Source: Diadophis punctatus similis
Taxonomy: Eukaryota > Chordata > Lepidosauria > Squamata > Dipsadidae
Direction: 5' to 3'
DNA length: 64,000 bases
Assembly (NCBI GenBank): GCA_023053685.1
Contig: JALIGW010000216.1
Span: 53,501 to 117,500 of the forward strand
A program made the translations under genes and the position numbers. Below the pieces are notes generated by a model. That model did no database searches. It was not told the DNA's origin and saw only the letters and a list, made by a program, of their open reading frames with translations. Positions 1-10,740 of the stretch are shown here, one piece after another (positions within the stretch are counted from its first letter, which is position 1; each line of letters starts with the position of its first letter).

Positions 1-136
1 CAGAGAGCCATGTGCAGTCTTCCCGAGCTCTGTTTTCGTGGGCCAGTCCTTCACTTTTTCCAGGGCAGCCCCGCGAGCCAGATCTAACCACCCCGCGGGC
101 CAGTTCCAGCCCCTGGGCCTTGAGTTTGACACCCCG
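1..136. mobile_element. hAT-type MITE, 3' end only
   Basis: GC-rich segment ending in 'ggccttgagtttgacacccc', the terminal sequence of a hAT-like family whose other end reads 'caggggtgtcaaactc'. The 5' part lies outside the window. A related pair of ends is seen at 46724-47074. Confidence 0.45.
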
Positions 137-445
137 GTCTAAAAGGAACGGTTAATTTAAGGCTGATAAATCTATCAAATTTGATTTCTCTCGTTTCATT
201 TTCACAATCAGCCATTTGCCCCGTTTAACCCTGGGTTGAGAATTTTTATTACGTTTCCTATAACTTGGTCCTGTTCCGACAGCCGACTCAATTGAGTGGC
301 GAATGAGATGATGACAAAGACAAAGGTGAACAGAAGCATTTTAAATGGTGTTTTCCTCCTTTTCTAGGGATGGTGCTTGTGAGGGAGAGGTGGGACTTTG
401 AGTTCTTTGTTATATCTGGGCTGGGGGAATAGATACAGGTACCAG
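137..445. other. Unassigned unique sequence
   Basis: Moderately AT-rich sequence with no recognised repeat, exon or RNA gene. Confidence 0.5.
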
Positions 446-1221
446 AACAGAATAACAGAGTTGGAAGGGACCTTGAAGGTCATCTAGTTCAACTCCCCGC
501 CCAAGCAGGAGACCTGACACCATTTCAAACCGATGGCAGTCCAATCTCTTCTTGAAAGCCTCCAGTGATGAAGCTCCCACAACTTCTGAAGGCCAACAGT
601 TCCATTGTTCTCACTGTCAGAAAGTTCCTCCTTATTTCTAGGTTGAATCTCTCCTTGATCAGTTTCCATCCATATTCCTTGTCTGGCTTTCAGGTGCTTT
701 GGAAAATAGGTTGACCCCTTCCTCTCTGTGGCAGCCCCTCAGATATTGGAAGACTGCTATCATGTCTCCCCTGGTCTTTCTCTTCACTAGACTAGCCATG
801 CCCAGTTCCTGTAACCGTTCTTCATATGTTTTAGCCTCCAATCCCCTAATCATCCTGATTGCTCTTCTCTACACTCTTTCTAGAGCCTCAACATCTTTTT
901 ATAGTGTGGTGGCCAAAACTAGATGCAGTATTCTAGATGTGGTCTTACTAAGGCTTTATAGAGTGGTATTAGTACCTCACTTGATCTTGATTGTATCCCT
1001 CTGTTGATGCAATTTAGGATTGCATTGGCTTTTTTGGCTGCCGCTGCACACTGTTGGCTCATATTTAGCTGGTTGTCACTAAGACTCCAAGATCCCTCTC
1101 ACAGTCACTGCTATTAAGCCTGGCTTCACCAGTCTATATGTCTACTTTTGCTTTTTCTTGCCTAAGTGTAAGACTTTACTTTTCTCTAAATTGAATTTCA
1201 TTTTGTTAGATTGGGTCCAGT
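446..1221 (-). mobile_element. CR1 LINE, 3' part
   Basis: Reads backwards from a CR1 3' end ('acagagttggaagggacc' on the plus strand) through the 3' region into the end of ORF2. The minus strand still encodes scraps such as KTYEERLQELGMASLVKR and MIAVFQYLRG, typical of the CR1 reverse-transcriptase C-terminus, but frames are broken. The copy is 5'-truncated and is followed directly by a fragment of the foldback family. Confidence 0.9.
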
Positions 1222-1335
1222 TCTTGAAGAAGAGGCTTCTTGGATGAGAAGCGACATGTCATCAAGAAAAAAAACCAGAAAGTCCAGTTGCCTTTAAAAA
1301 TAAAAGCACCTTTGGGACATGACAGCATTCCCCCC
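1222..1335 (+). mobile_element. Foldback repeat fragment ('gatgagaagc' family)
   Basis: Contains 'cttcttggatgagaagc', then 'agaaagtccagttgcc' and 'gcacctttgggac'. The same block recurs at about 10.3, 20.3, 24.5, 42.3, 46.2, 48.9 and 63 kb, several times as an inverted pair. It vaguely resembles ends of Penelope-like elements in fish, but I cannot classify it. Confidence 0.6.
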
Positions 1336-1991
1336 ACCCCCCATCAACAGGATCAAAATTTGGGTGGCTTGCAACTTGGCGCATATTTACAATGGTTGCT
1401 GCAACCCAGGGTCATGGAAATCACCATCTGCAACCTTTCCAGTTGGCTTCTAATTTCATGGCAATTTACTAAGTGCTGGAATTCTGAATACGTGCAGTTG
1501 TAATAGTGGGGATCAATTATAAGGTGCAGTTTCTAACTTTGAACAATTGATAAATGGATGGATATAAATCAAGGACAAGAATATATTCAATTCACTGCCC
1601 TTATTTTGTTTGCCTTCCAATGTAAATAGTGCGAGAACAATATGCATTCTTCCCGCACTATTTACATTGGAGAATTGCATAGCCAAAAATCTGAAAAGGA
1701 TCTTGCCATTCATCTGCGGTGTTGGCTGGAAGTGCAGAATCAACTCGAGTGCTTTCAAGTGCTAATTGAATACGTTTCTTCTTCAGTTCCTCCTTTAAAG
1801 CGATTTGATTCCAAGCCGAAATTTAATAAACAGCGGGTGGAAACAGGACAATCAAAGGAGATCTGTTCAGATCCCTGCGCACCAACCAGCCTCTGAGTTG
1901 CATTTCAAAGGAAGCCTGATGTTAAGCCTATTAAGAACATAGAGACATTTCAAGATCTGTTCCGGAGGCCCCTGTGATCCAAGGATCAATT
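1336..1991. other. Unassigned sequence with a short hairpin
   Basis: No coding exon recognised. It includes an MITE-like scrap near 1375-1440 ('cagggtcatg') and the perfect hairpin at 1617-1670, listed separately. Confidence 0.5.
1617..1670. repeat. Perfect 17-bp inverted repeat (hairpin)
   Basis: Left arm 1617-1633 'ccaatgtaaatagtgcg' is an exact reverse complement of right arm 1654-1670, with a 20-nt spacer. The stem could extend by 'agaa/ttct' in the spacer. Either strand would fold as RNA. It lies outside any recognised transposon. Confidence 0.85.
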
Positions 1992-1999
1992 GTTACAAT

Positions 2000-2376
2000 C
2001 ACCAGAGAGGCATGGATCTGTTTTTAAGAGGGGAGGGAGGGTTCTTCTTACCTGCCTACCGATGCGCTGTGCGTGCATCATCGTGTTTTGCACACATGCG
2101 CGCTTGCTACACACGCACGTCCCCTTGCACGATTTTGCTTCCGCGCATGCATGGAAGCAAAAAATCTCCAAAATCTTGCGCTTGCGCATGTCTCCTTGCA
2201 AAATTTTGCTTCCACACATGCGCAGGAAGCAAAAGAAGCCCAAAAATTTGAAAAAAAGATGGCGCCGCACAACAGACCAGTGAAGATAGTACTGGAGCCG
2301 TCGTGCGCAAATTGCACAATCAGCGGGCCGCTACCGGAACGACAGAGTGGACCGCACCGGTAGGAACCCACTCCTG
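2000..2376. mobile_element. hAT-type MITE ('aggaacccac' family)
   Basis: Ends in 'ggtaggaacccactcctg'. Flanks are 'gttacaat' (1992-1999) and 'gttacaac' (2377-2384), an 8-bp target duplication with one change. The inside is CpG-rich with 'gcgcatg' motifs and 'aagatggcgccg'. The several overlapping reading frames here come from low-complexity GC-rich repeat sequence and are not credible genes. Confidence 0.8.
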
Positions 2377-2439
2377 GTTACAACTCAGATCTTTGAGATC
2401 ATGTGACTTGTAACTATTGATAGCTATGTCTCCCTAAAG

Positions 2440-2574
2440 CAGGGGTCTTCAACCTTGGCCACTTTAAGACTTGTGGACTTCCATTCCCAGGATTCCTCAG
2501 CCAGCATGGCTGACTGGGGAATTCTGGGAGTTGAAATCCAGAAGTCTTAAAGTGGCCAAAGCTGGAGAAACGTG
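2440..2574. mobile_element. Palindromic hAT-type MITE
   Basis: Starts 'caggggtcttcaacc' and is nearly self-complementary about 'ccagcatggctgac'. Target duplication is 'ccctaaag' (2432-2439) / 'ccctagag' (2575-2582), 7 of 8 bases. Same family as 54839-54973. Confidence 0.85.
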
Positions 2575-2773
2575 CCCTAGAGCAGACCCAAATCTATTCA
2601 GATTAGTAGCTTTCACGGAATTATCTGGCACCAATCTCAGTGATTTAGGAATTTCATTATTAAGGATAGAATACAAATGAATATTTCAGGTCCTTCTATC
2701 ATTCTACACAAAGGATACTGGATTGAGTGAACCAACGCTATTATTCTCTTGTTCCATCGTTACCTATAAACGT

Positions 2774-3037
2774 AGTCCTTGACTCACAACCACTCATTTA
2801 GTGGCCATTCAAAGTTACAACACTGAAAAAATGACTTACAGCCAATCCTCGTAGTTACGACTGTCACGGCATCCCCACAATCACAAATTGGGTGTCTGTA
2901 TTTATGATGGTTGCAATGTCCTAGGATCACATGATCACCATTCATAACCTTCCCAGCTAGCTTCCAACAAGCAAAGTCAATGGGATAAGCCAGATTCACT
3001 CAACAACTGCAGTGATTCAAGTAACAACTGTAGCAAA
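2774..3037. mobile_element. Tigger-like MITE, degenerate copy
   Basis: Runs from 'agtccttgactcacaacc' through 'caaagttacaacactg', 'ggatcacatgatcacc' and 'gcaaagtcaatggga' to 'gtaacaactgtagc', the internal landmarks of the commonest MITE in this window. The far terminus is missing, replaced by CR1 sequence. Confidence 0.75.
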
Positions 3038-4117
3038 AGCCCCTGAAGGCAGGATAAGAAGCAATGCATGGAAACTAATCAATGAGAGAACCAACCTAGA
3101 ACCAAGGATAACTTTTCCGTAAGTGACAACAATTTATCAGTGGAACGATTTACCTCCAAATGTTGTGGGCTGCCACAAAGAAGAGGGAGTCAAACTATTC
3201 TCCAAAGCGCCTGAGGGCAGGACAAGAAGCAATGGATGAAAACTAATCCAGGAGAGAAGCAACCTAGAACAAAGGAGAAACTTTCCGTCAGTGAGAACAA
3301 TTAATCAGTGGAACAACTTGCCTCCAGAAGTTTTAAATGCTCCAACACCGGACATTTTAAAGAAGGGATTGGACCAGTGATGAAATGTAATTTCTTTTGC
3401 CACTAGTTCTGTGGGCGTGGCTTGGTGGGGGGTCATGTGACTGGGTGGCCAATTTTTAAAAAGAAATTAAGCATTTTTAACTAAAAAAAGTTTTAAAAAG
3501 TTCAGACGATCAGCTGTGACAATCAGCTGTGCCGCCCGATCGTCAGAACCTTTTTTACAAAGACTTTATAAAAGCATTTTTTACTACCGGTTCCAGCAAA
3601 TAGGTAGTTAAAATGCTTTTAAAAAGTTTTTTAAAAAGATTCCCACGATTGTGCAGCACAGCTGATTGTCACAGTTGATTGTCAAAACCTTAAAAAAAAC
3701 TTTTAAAGCATTTTACTACCTATTCGCCGGAACCGGTAGCAAAAATGCTTTAAAAAAGTAAAAAAAAAGGTTCCGATGATCACATGATTGTCGGAACCTT
3801 TAAAAAAACCTTTTAAAAGAATTTTAACTACCTATTTGCCGGAACCGGTAGTAAAATGCTTTTAAAAAGAAAAAAAAGGTTCCGACGATCACGCGATCGT
3901 CAGAACATTTTAAAAAACTTTTTAAAAGCAATTTTTTACTACCAGTTCGGCCAACCGGTAGCATTTTTTACTAACGGTTTGGGCAAACCGGCCCCAACCG
4001 GTAGCATTTCACCCCTGGATTGGACAACCATTTGTCTGAAATGGAATAGCTTTTCCTGCCTGACCAGGGGGTTGGACTAGAAGGCCTCCAAGGTCCCTTC
4101 CAAGAATATTATTCTGT
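3038..4117 (+). mobile_element. CR1 LINE 3' end with internal duplication, host of a hAT
   Basis: Plus-strand CR1 3' region ending 'aggcctccaaggtcccttcc'. The block running from the 'gaaggcaggataagaagca' site to 'cagtggaac' occurs twice (about 3038-3165 and 3205-3320), so the copy carries an internal tandem duplication. A hAT element (3375-4017) splits its 3' part at 'gattggac'. Confidence 0.85.
3375..4017. mobile_element. hAT-type element with internal tandem repeats
   Basis: Begins 'cagtgatgaaatg' and ends 'gcatttcacccctg', flanked by perfect 8-bp duplications 'gattggac' (3367-3374, 4018-4025). The interior consists of about four diverged repeats of a roughly 100-bp unit containing 'ttactacc', 'gccggaaccggtag' and 'cgatcgtcagaac', some sub-blocks being mutually inverted. 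Confidence 0.9.
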
Positions 4118-4752
4118 TAAGGCTGTAAAATGAAGTGTAATGACTGCCTTGCATATGAACAGAAATTCAAGCAACTGGTCGTAAGTCGAGGTCTACCTGT
4201 TTCCCTTTGTTGTTGTATCCATCTCAAAGCTCAACATGACAAACAGTTTAGGCTTTTTCTAGGTTATTAAATAAACTCTCAACGTTCTTAAAGGCATGTA
4301 GTGTACAGGCAACACTGGAATTATTATTTGTGATAAATTATTCCTGAATTATTTCTTAATGGAGCATGAAATTGCCTTTTGGGAAAGATAAAATACATAT
4401 TTCCCGTTTTAAGTCCAGTGGAAACTATATGTAACAGATAAGGGATGTCGAGTCGGGTTCTTCCCCTAATGCTTGTGAGATTTTTGTTATCTGAAATAAC
4501 TATAAGGTGCAAGGGAGGTCATCCGCATTGCATGGAGACGTTCTCTGAAATTTGGGAGATTTGAGCTGTTGGCATTTTTAGAGCAGTGAGAATTGGTGGA
4601 GAGCTCCAGATTTAGCACTGGCTTTCTAGATCCCATGGCTAAATCAACGTATTTATTTATTTAGTGTATGGCAAAAATGTTAAAAAGCCCATCACAATTG
4701 CATTCTCAAGGAGCAAATATGAAACTGTTTACAAATACGAAACTATTTGCGA
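4118..4752. other. Unassigned sequence with an MITE end
   Basis: Contains the solitary MITE terminus 'gtaagtcgaggtctacctgt' near 4181-4200. The rest is AT-rich with no recognised exon or repeat. Confidence 0.5.
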
Positions 4753-4815
4753 AGAGCCGTGGTGGCGCAGTGGTTAGAATGCAGTATTGCAGGCTAACTC
4801 TGCCGACTGCTAACA
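4753..4815 (+). mobile_element. Sauria-type SINE, 5' head only
   Basis: 'agagccgtggtggcgcag' followed by 'tggttagaatgcag' is the tRNA-derived head of the Sauria SINE (A-box region). The copy stops after 'gactgctaac'. Confidence 0.75.
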
Positions 4816-5341
4816 ACCACTTTCATAAGCTCATCTATCCCTATTATACGTTAGACTGGGGTTATCTGCAGCTGAATTCTGGCATATAAGAAATGCAGCC
4901 AGCCATCACAGAGCCAAAACTAGAAAAATTCCTGGCTAAACCTTTGGAGAATCTTTTTTCCACTGGGTACTCAAAATTCTACGTTACTGTCTTGACACAA
5001 GAGAGCTTCGGTGACTTTTCAGAAAAATTGTGGGTTTTTCAAGGGAAGCCAAATCACAGCTATAAAACCAGCTGGATTTCACAAGGCATTTCACACACCC
5101 TTAAAACAAAACCTTCGGGGGCGTTCTCTCTGTCATCCCGAATCCTCCGTCTGCCTACATCAATTTATCTTGAAATTATAAGGATAACCAATTCTTTGAT
5201 GTGGGTTTTTTTCCCCCAACTTAGTAAACACATTGATTTTAAGGGAAAGCAGCATTACAATAATGACTTTTAAAGTTCATGAGCTTTCCAATTAGCTGGC
5301 TGCCGGTAAGAGTTTTAAATCCTAAATTGACATGTGTGGGT
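4816..5341. other. Unassigned unique sequence
   Basis: An open frame of 126 codons at 4893-5273 (plus) crosses this stretch, but it has no recognisable domain, and the length is unremarkable in a window this size. I see no repeat. Confidence 0.45.
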
Positions 5342-5775
5342 CAGGGGTGGGCTGCTGCGGTTTCGCAGGGGTCCGGGAGAACCTCTAGCTAAGATTCTGT
5401 GCAGTTCGGAGAACCCCCAAATCCCACTCCTGGCTGGCCCTGCCCACCCCTCCCCTCCCCGGAGTCCCCACGCGGCCCGTTTTGGATGCAGGTAAGTGCA
5501 GCGCGTGCGCCGAGGCTCGGGGAGGGCGAAAAACGGGCCTACCGGAAGTTCAGGAAGGCCGGAAAGGGGCCTGTTTCTGGCCTCCAGAGGGCCTCCGGAG
5601 CCTGGTGAGGCCGTTTTCGCCCTCCCGGAGGCTCGAAGAAAGCTTCTGAAGCCCGGGGAGGGCAAAAACGCCCCCCCATGATGAAGGAGGCCGACTAGGC
5701 CACGCCCACCATGGCCACACCCACCCAGCAACTAGGCAGAGAACCCCTTGCTAAAATTTTTGAAGCCCACCCCTG
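5342..5775. mobile_element. hAT-type element, GC-rich ('caggggtgggct' family)
   Basis: Ends 'caggggtgggct' and 'agcccacccctg' are exact inverted repeats. The interior is GC-rich and repeats itself in inverted form (gcctccggag, cttccgg motifs). No clean target duplication. Same family, opposite orientation, as 58321-58742. Confidence 0.8.
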
Positions 5776-5930
5776 GTTTATCTATTGAAAGCAAATAATT
5801 GCGAATCCCCTTCTGTTTTGTATAAATGGAATTTTGCTTTGGATACTGAATAATGTCATGGCTGATGTTTAATACTGACAACTGGGAAGACACAACAAAC
5901 ACATTACAGCAACAGTCATTGCAAACTACA

Positions 5931-6061
5931 GATAGTCCTCGACTTACAACCACAATTGAGCCCAAAATTCCCGCTGCTAAGCGAGACATTGAGTTTTGCC
6001 CCATTTTATAAACGTACTTCCCATCGTTGCTAAGTGAATTACTGCAGTTATTAAATTAGTA
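5931..6061. mobile_element. Tigger-like MITE, 5' fragment
   Basis: 'gatagtcctcgacttac' followed by 'caattgagcccaaaattc' and 'gccccattttat', then broken off where the next copy begins at 6062. Confidence 0.8.
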
Positions 6062-6416
6062 CAGGTAGTCTTAGACTTGTGACCGCATCTGAGCGAATAA
6101 TTTCTGTTGTTAAGCGAAATGCTTATTAAGTAGGTTTTGCCCCATTTTACGACCTTTCTTGCCACAGTTGTTAAGTGAATTGCTGCAACTGTTACGTTAG
6201 TAACACGGATGTTAAGTGAATCTGGCTTCCCCGTTGCCTTTGCTTGTGAGGTGGTCGCAAAAGGAGATCGTATGACCCCAGGGATGCTGCAACCATCATA
6301 AATATGAACCAGTTGCCAAGTGTTTGAAATTTGATCACATGACAGGATCACGGGACCTTGCGAACACTACAATGGCCGTAAGTGTGAAAAACGGTCCTGT
6401 CACATTTTGCAACACC

Positions 6417-7322
<906 letters not shown>

Positions 7323-7363
7323 GTTACTAAATGAATTGTTGTAGGTTGAGAACTACCTATAAT

Positions 7364-7802
7364 TATGTGGGAAGCTGAACACATCTGTAAATGAATGTTT
7401 CAGTTATATTACGGGCAAGATGCAACATACAGACTGAACTTTTTTTTGAAAAACAAAATGCAGAGAAACAGTGCATGGTTAATTTATTTCAGCCGCAGAA
7501 GAAAAAAGGTAACGGCTTTATTTTTTGGGTGTGCAATATTGGCTGCAAAGCTGCTGGAGGTTGAAAGAGGAGGAAGAGGTTGGTGATAAGAAGGGAAGGA
7601 CCCTCTTTATCTTAAATGCATGGAGGAAGGAGTGGAATATAGAAAAATTCAAAGGCTGAAGACCAAGGTGCCAGATTTAAAAACATGAAAGCAGACTGCG
7701 GCTTCCTACCGTGAAATCCTATATTTATGGTCTCTGCCCATATCATATTCCTTGCTTGGGCTCTTAAAGCTGTCTTAAGATGTCACATGAAGGTTTCAGC
7801 GT
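7364..7802. other. Unassigned unique sequence
   Basis: No recognised repeat or coding exon. Confidence 0.5.
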
Positions 7803-8192
7803 TTGAAACTCAAAGATTTGGAGAACTTTGCTAGCCTTTGTCCCGGTTCAGATGACTGCTTTTCCAAAAAGTATTGTCACTGGTTTGGAAGCGTTACTGC
7901 TTCGGACAGGAAGGCCGTGCAGAGAATGGTGAGGACAGCAGAAAAGATTATTGGAAATTCTCTTCTGTCTATCCAGGACACGGCATATAAGCGATGCTTG
8001 AGCAGGTTCCACAGGATTGTCTGGGAAGTTACACATCCTCTTAAAGACCTGTTTCCATTGTTGCCTTCCGGGAGGGGGCTTCGTGGTATTTGAAAACAAC
8101 AACCAGATTCAGCCACAGTTTTGTTCCATACAGCATCAACCTTGTGAACTTTCAAGTTTCCTCTTTCCACTTTGTATTCAAAATGGACAGTG

Positions 8193-8275
<83 letters not shown>

Positions 8276-8290
8276 CATCCATCCATCCAT
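7803..8290 (+). mobile_element. Non-LTR retrotransposon 3' end with (ATCT)n tail
   Basis: 7850-8090 encodes a reverse-transcriptase C-terminal tail (VTASDRKAVQRMVRTAEKII, then LFPLLPSGRGLRGI and a stop) typical of jockey-superclade LINEs. The 3' region runs directly into an (ATCT)n tail at 8196. A related fragment lies on the minus strand at 22.3-23.0 kb. Exact clade (L2, Rex1 or CR1) not resolved. Confidence 0.7.
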
Positions 8291-8375
8291 CCATCCATTC
8301 ATCCATCCATCCATCCATCCCTCTATCTATCTCTGTGTCTGTCTGTGTGTCTGTCTGTCTGTGTGTGTGTATAGC
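8196..8375. repeat. Compound microsatellite (ATCT)n-(ATCC)n-(GTCT)n-(GT)n
   Basis: About 80 bp of ATCT units pass into ATCC units, then irregular ATCT, GTCT and GT units. The step from one unit to the next by single substitution suggests expansion from the LINE tail. Confidence 0.95.
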
Positions 8376-8460
8376 ATGTGTATATGTGTGTTATGTATGT
8401 GTTTGGATAGATATCTACTTTCTCTTGAGAGCAGGCCACAGAATTTCATTTCATTTCATT

Positions 8461-8557
8461 AAGTGTGAAAAACGGTCATAAGTCACTTCTTTGCAATGCC
8501 GCTGTAGCTTTGTATGGTCACTAAACGAATGGCCGTAAGTCAAGGACTACCTATATA
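8461..8557. mobile_element. Tigger-like MITE, 3' fragment
   Basis: 'gtgtgaaaaacggtcataag' through 'ggtcactaaacgaatgg' to 'gtaagtcaaggactaccta'. Confidence 0.85.
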
Positions 8558-8629
8558 TAATGCAGCCGTATGCAAGTTCGTCCATTTTATTAATATGTAT
8601 AATCAATACATTAAACGTCAGGGAGAATA

Positions 8630-8630
<1 letters not shown>

Positions 8631-8692
<62 letters not shown>
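8631..8692. repeat. (GAT)n microsatellite
   Basis: About twenty uninterrupted GAT/ATG units. The polyhistidine reading frame on the minus strand is a product of this repeat. Confidence 0.95.
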
Positions 8693-8976
8693 CACCCTTT
8701 CAGAGACACAGTGAAACATAGATTCTATTTTGAGCAGAATTAAATTCTTTTTTCCTGGAAAGTCCATGCAACTGAAACAAGAATAATAATAATGAAAACC
8801 AAACTTTATTTTCCACGTTCTTTTGATTTCATCTCCTTGCTTTAACATATTCTCATAGTCGTTCTTGAAATGATCTTGAGCAGATTAAGAAAGCCTGGTC
8901 TAGATAATATTATCGGAACGGATATAATATTTAACATGGCGGCATAAATTAATTTCAGTCTTGCTTCCATATAAAA

Positions 8977-9071
8977 CCCAAGAGTATTCCTGGCGTTTAA
9001 TTTGTATGCATAAGTTTGCATCATACTTGCAAACTTATGTATACAAATCAAACGCCAGAAATACTCTTGGG
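8977..9071. repeat. Long hairpin, 44-bp arms
   Basis: Left arm 8977-9020 and right arm 9028-9071 are reverse complements with three mismatches in 44 positions; the loop is 7 nt. The arms carry 'cccaagagtattcctggcg' and 'cgccagaaatactcttggg'. No transposon ends or target duplication found around it. Confidence 0.85.
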
Positions 9072-9079
9072 ATTGTTTT

Positions 9080-9850
9080 TTTTCTCCATGGTTGATTTGA
9101 TTATTTTCATGGGGAAAAAAAAAAGAGGGACTCGAGGCCATGTCTGCTGAATGGCAAAAGAGTCTAAATTCCTTCATTAAACTTTATAACCCTTAATACC
9201 TGGTAGCTTATAAAGACACTCTGCTTATTAGCAAACCTGCTTTGCATTGCAGTTACACCTTCATTTTAAAGTAAGCCATTGATTTGGGCACATAAATTTG
9301 CATCGTACATTTTTCTCCGTGGTTGATTTGATGATTCTTGTGGTTAAAAAATAAAATAAAATAAATATTCGGGGCCGTGTTTTCTGAATGGCAAATGAGG
9401 GAATGTTCCTTCATTAAGGGTATAATCCTTAATATCTTGCAGTGTTAAGGTGAGAATAAATCTCATAGAGGCGATGTGGATCTTTTCTTGGAATTCAGAC
9501 ATTCAGAAATAAAGCCGAGATTAAAAGTCTAATAGAAAATATTTATTTCGGTACAAAAACAATAAATCCTGAATAGTTACATTTTGCTAAGAAAATGCGA
9601 CCTTCTCAGTCAAGAGTTAGAGCCAGAAGAGAATAATGGAGAATCAGGAATGCACACGTGCACATAAAATCACATCACGTGTCCTGCTTGTATTGGAATG
9701 TACCATAATATTAGGATAGGGGTGCATCACCCTGCCTAGACATACAACTGACAATATTCACTACGTGACATGCAGCTTGTAAAAAAAATTATTCTACTTA
9801 TTAAGAAAGCTGCTTTGCATTGTGGTTGCACCTGCATTTTAAAATAAGAG
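9080..9850. repeat. Local segmental duplication, second copy split by an LTR
   Basis: Copy 1 (about 9080-9277) and copy 2 (about 9307-9442 plus 9771-9850) share, in order, 'tggttgatttgat', 'tctgctgaatggcaa' / 'tttctgaatggcaa', 'ttccttcattaa', 'cccttaata' / 'tccttaata' and 'ctgctttgcattg'. Copy 2 is interrupted by the solo LTR at 9443-9770. Confidence 0.7.
9443..9770 (-). mobile_element. Solo LTR with 5-bp target duplication
   Basis: Begins TGTTAAGG and ends ACGTGACA (TG...CA), flanked by 'tgcag' at 9438-9442 and 9771-9775. The duplicated copy of the target nearby (9190-9230) lacks the insertion. 'aataaat'/'tttatttcgg' suggest the transcribed strand is minus (polyadenylation signal reads correctly there). 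Related copies lie at 31870 and 32277. A non-coding relic of an LTR retroelement. Confidence 0.75.
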
Positions 9851-10030
9851 TCGTTTGCAAAGGCTGAAGGAAGGTTTGATCTTAGAGCTACTTATCCTGC
9901 TTTGTTCTCAAGAGGATTGGAACATAATTCCTATTTCTTAGGAATTCTTGGCACTTTAATAGAGATATGAATGCATGGTTTAAGGCAACTAGTCGTTTTT
10001 CCTCTTCGTTTGCTTTGTCTGTTCGTTCTA

Positions 10031-10138
10031 CATGTAGTCCTCAGCTTACAACCTATTTGTTTGGTGACTGTATTGATGATGGTTGCAATGTTCCAGGGTC
10101 ATGTGATCCTTTCTCACAAACCCAGTCAGCCTCTTTGA
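10031..10138. mobile_element. Tigger-like MITE fragment
   Basis: 'tgtagtcctcagcttacaac' followed by 'gatgatggttgcaatg' and 'cagggtcatgtgatcc'. Internally deleted and then interrupted by a hAT at 10139. Confidence 0.7.
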
Positions 10139-10278
10139 CAGTTATGGATTCTAAATCCCATCGCTACCGGTTCGCGCGCACACATGTGCAGAAGCGTCCG
10201 GGATGTGTGGGCGGAGCCTCCTGCCGCTGCCGCTACCGGTTCGTAAAACCGTACCGTACCAGTAGCAACCCACCGCTG
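10139..10278. mobile_element. Short hAT-type MITE (140 bp)
   Basis: Flanked by perfect 8-bp duplications 'ctctttga' (10131-10138 and 10279-10286). It ends 'gtagcaacccaccgctg' and contains the family motifs 'cgctaccggttcg' and 'gcagaagcgtccggg'. Confidence 0.9.
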
Positions 10279-10311
10279 CTCTTTGATAACCTTCAAAACC
10301 CAGATCAGCCA

Positions 10312-10720
10312 TTAGAACTAGATCCCAAAGAGGCAACTGGACTTTCTTTGTTTTTCCTTAAAGATGTTTCGCTTCTCAACCAAGAAGCTTCTTCAGCTCT
10401 GGCTGGATGGTTGGGAATGGAAGGATTGATATTTCTTGCAGACAGCTGGTCATTTGCATTCTTTTAGAGAGTTGTTGAGGCCACTTGGAGGTTTGTCTGT
10501 GTCCTCAGGACTGCGTTGGGGAGCTCTGCTTTGTAAATGACCAGCTGTCTGCAAGGACAGACCTTCCATTCCCCACCATCCAGTCAGAGCTGAAGAAGCT
10601 TCTTGGATGATAAGCGAAATGTCTTCAAAGAAAAACAAAACCAGAAAGTCCATTTGCCTCTTAAAAAAGCACTTTTAGGACAACCATGACCTGGATGACT
10701 GAGAATCTCCAGAGACATTA
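10312..10720. mobile_element. Foldback element with two inverted arms
   Basis: Left arm (about 10312-10460) contains 'gatgtttcgcttctcaacc' and 'agacagctggtcatttgc'. The right arm (about 10530-10720) is its inverted copy, 'aaatgaccagctgtctgc' to 'gatgataagcgaaatgtc', ending 'tgacctggatgactgagaat'. The centre holds 'ctcaggactgcgttgg'. No reading frame of note. Confidence 0.75.
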
Positions 10721-10740
10721 GAACTAGATAGTCAATCCTT

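Noticed and set aside
5315..5731. 138-codon GC-rich minus-strand frame
   Set aside because: Entirely within a hAT element; the mirrored frames at 58247-58730 show it is compositional.
8618..8848. Polyhistidine protein
   Set aside because: Product of the (GAT)n microsatellite.
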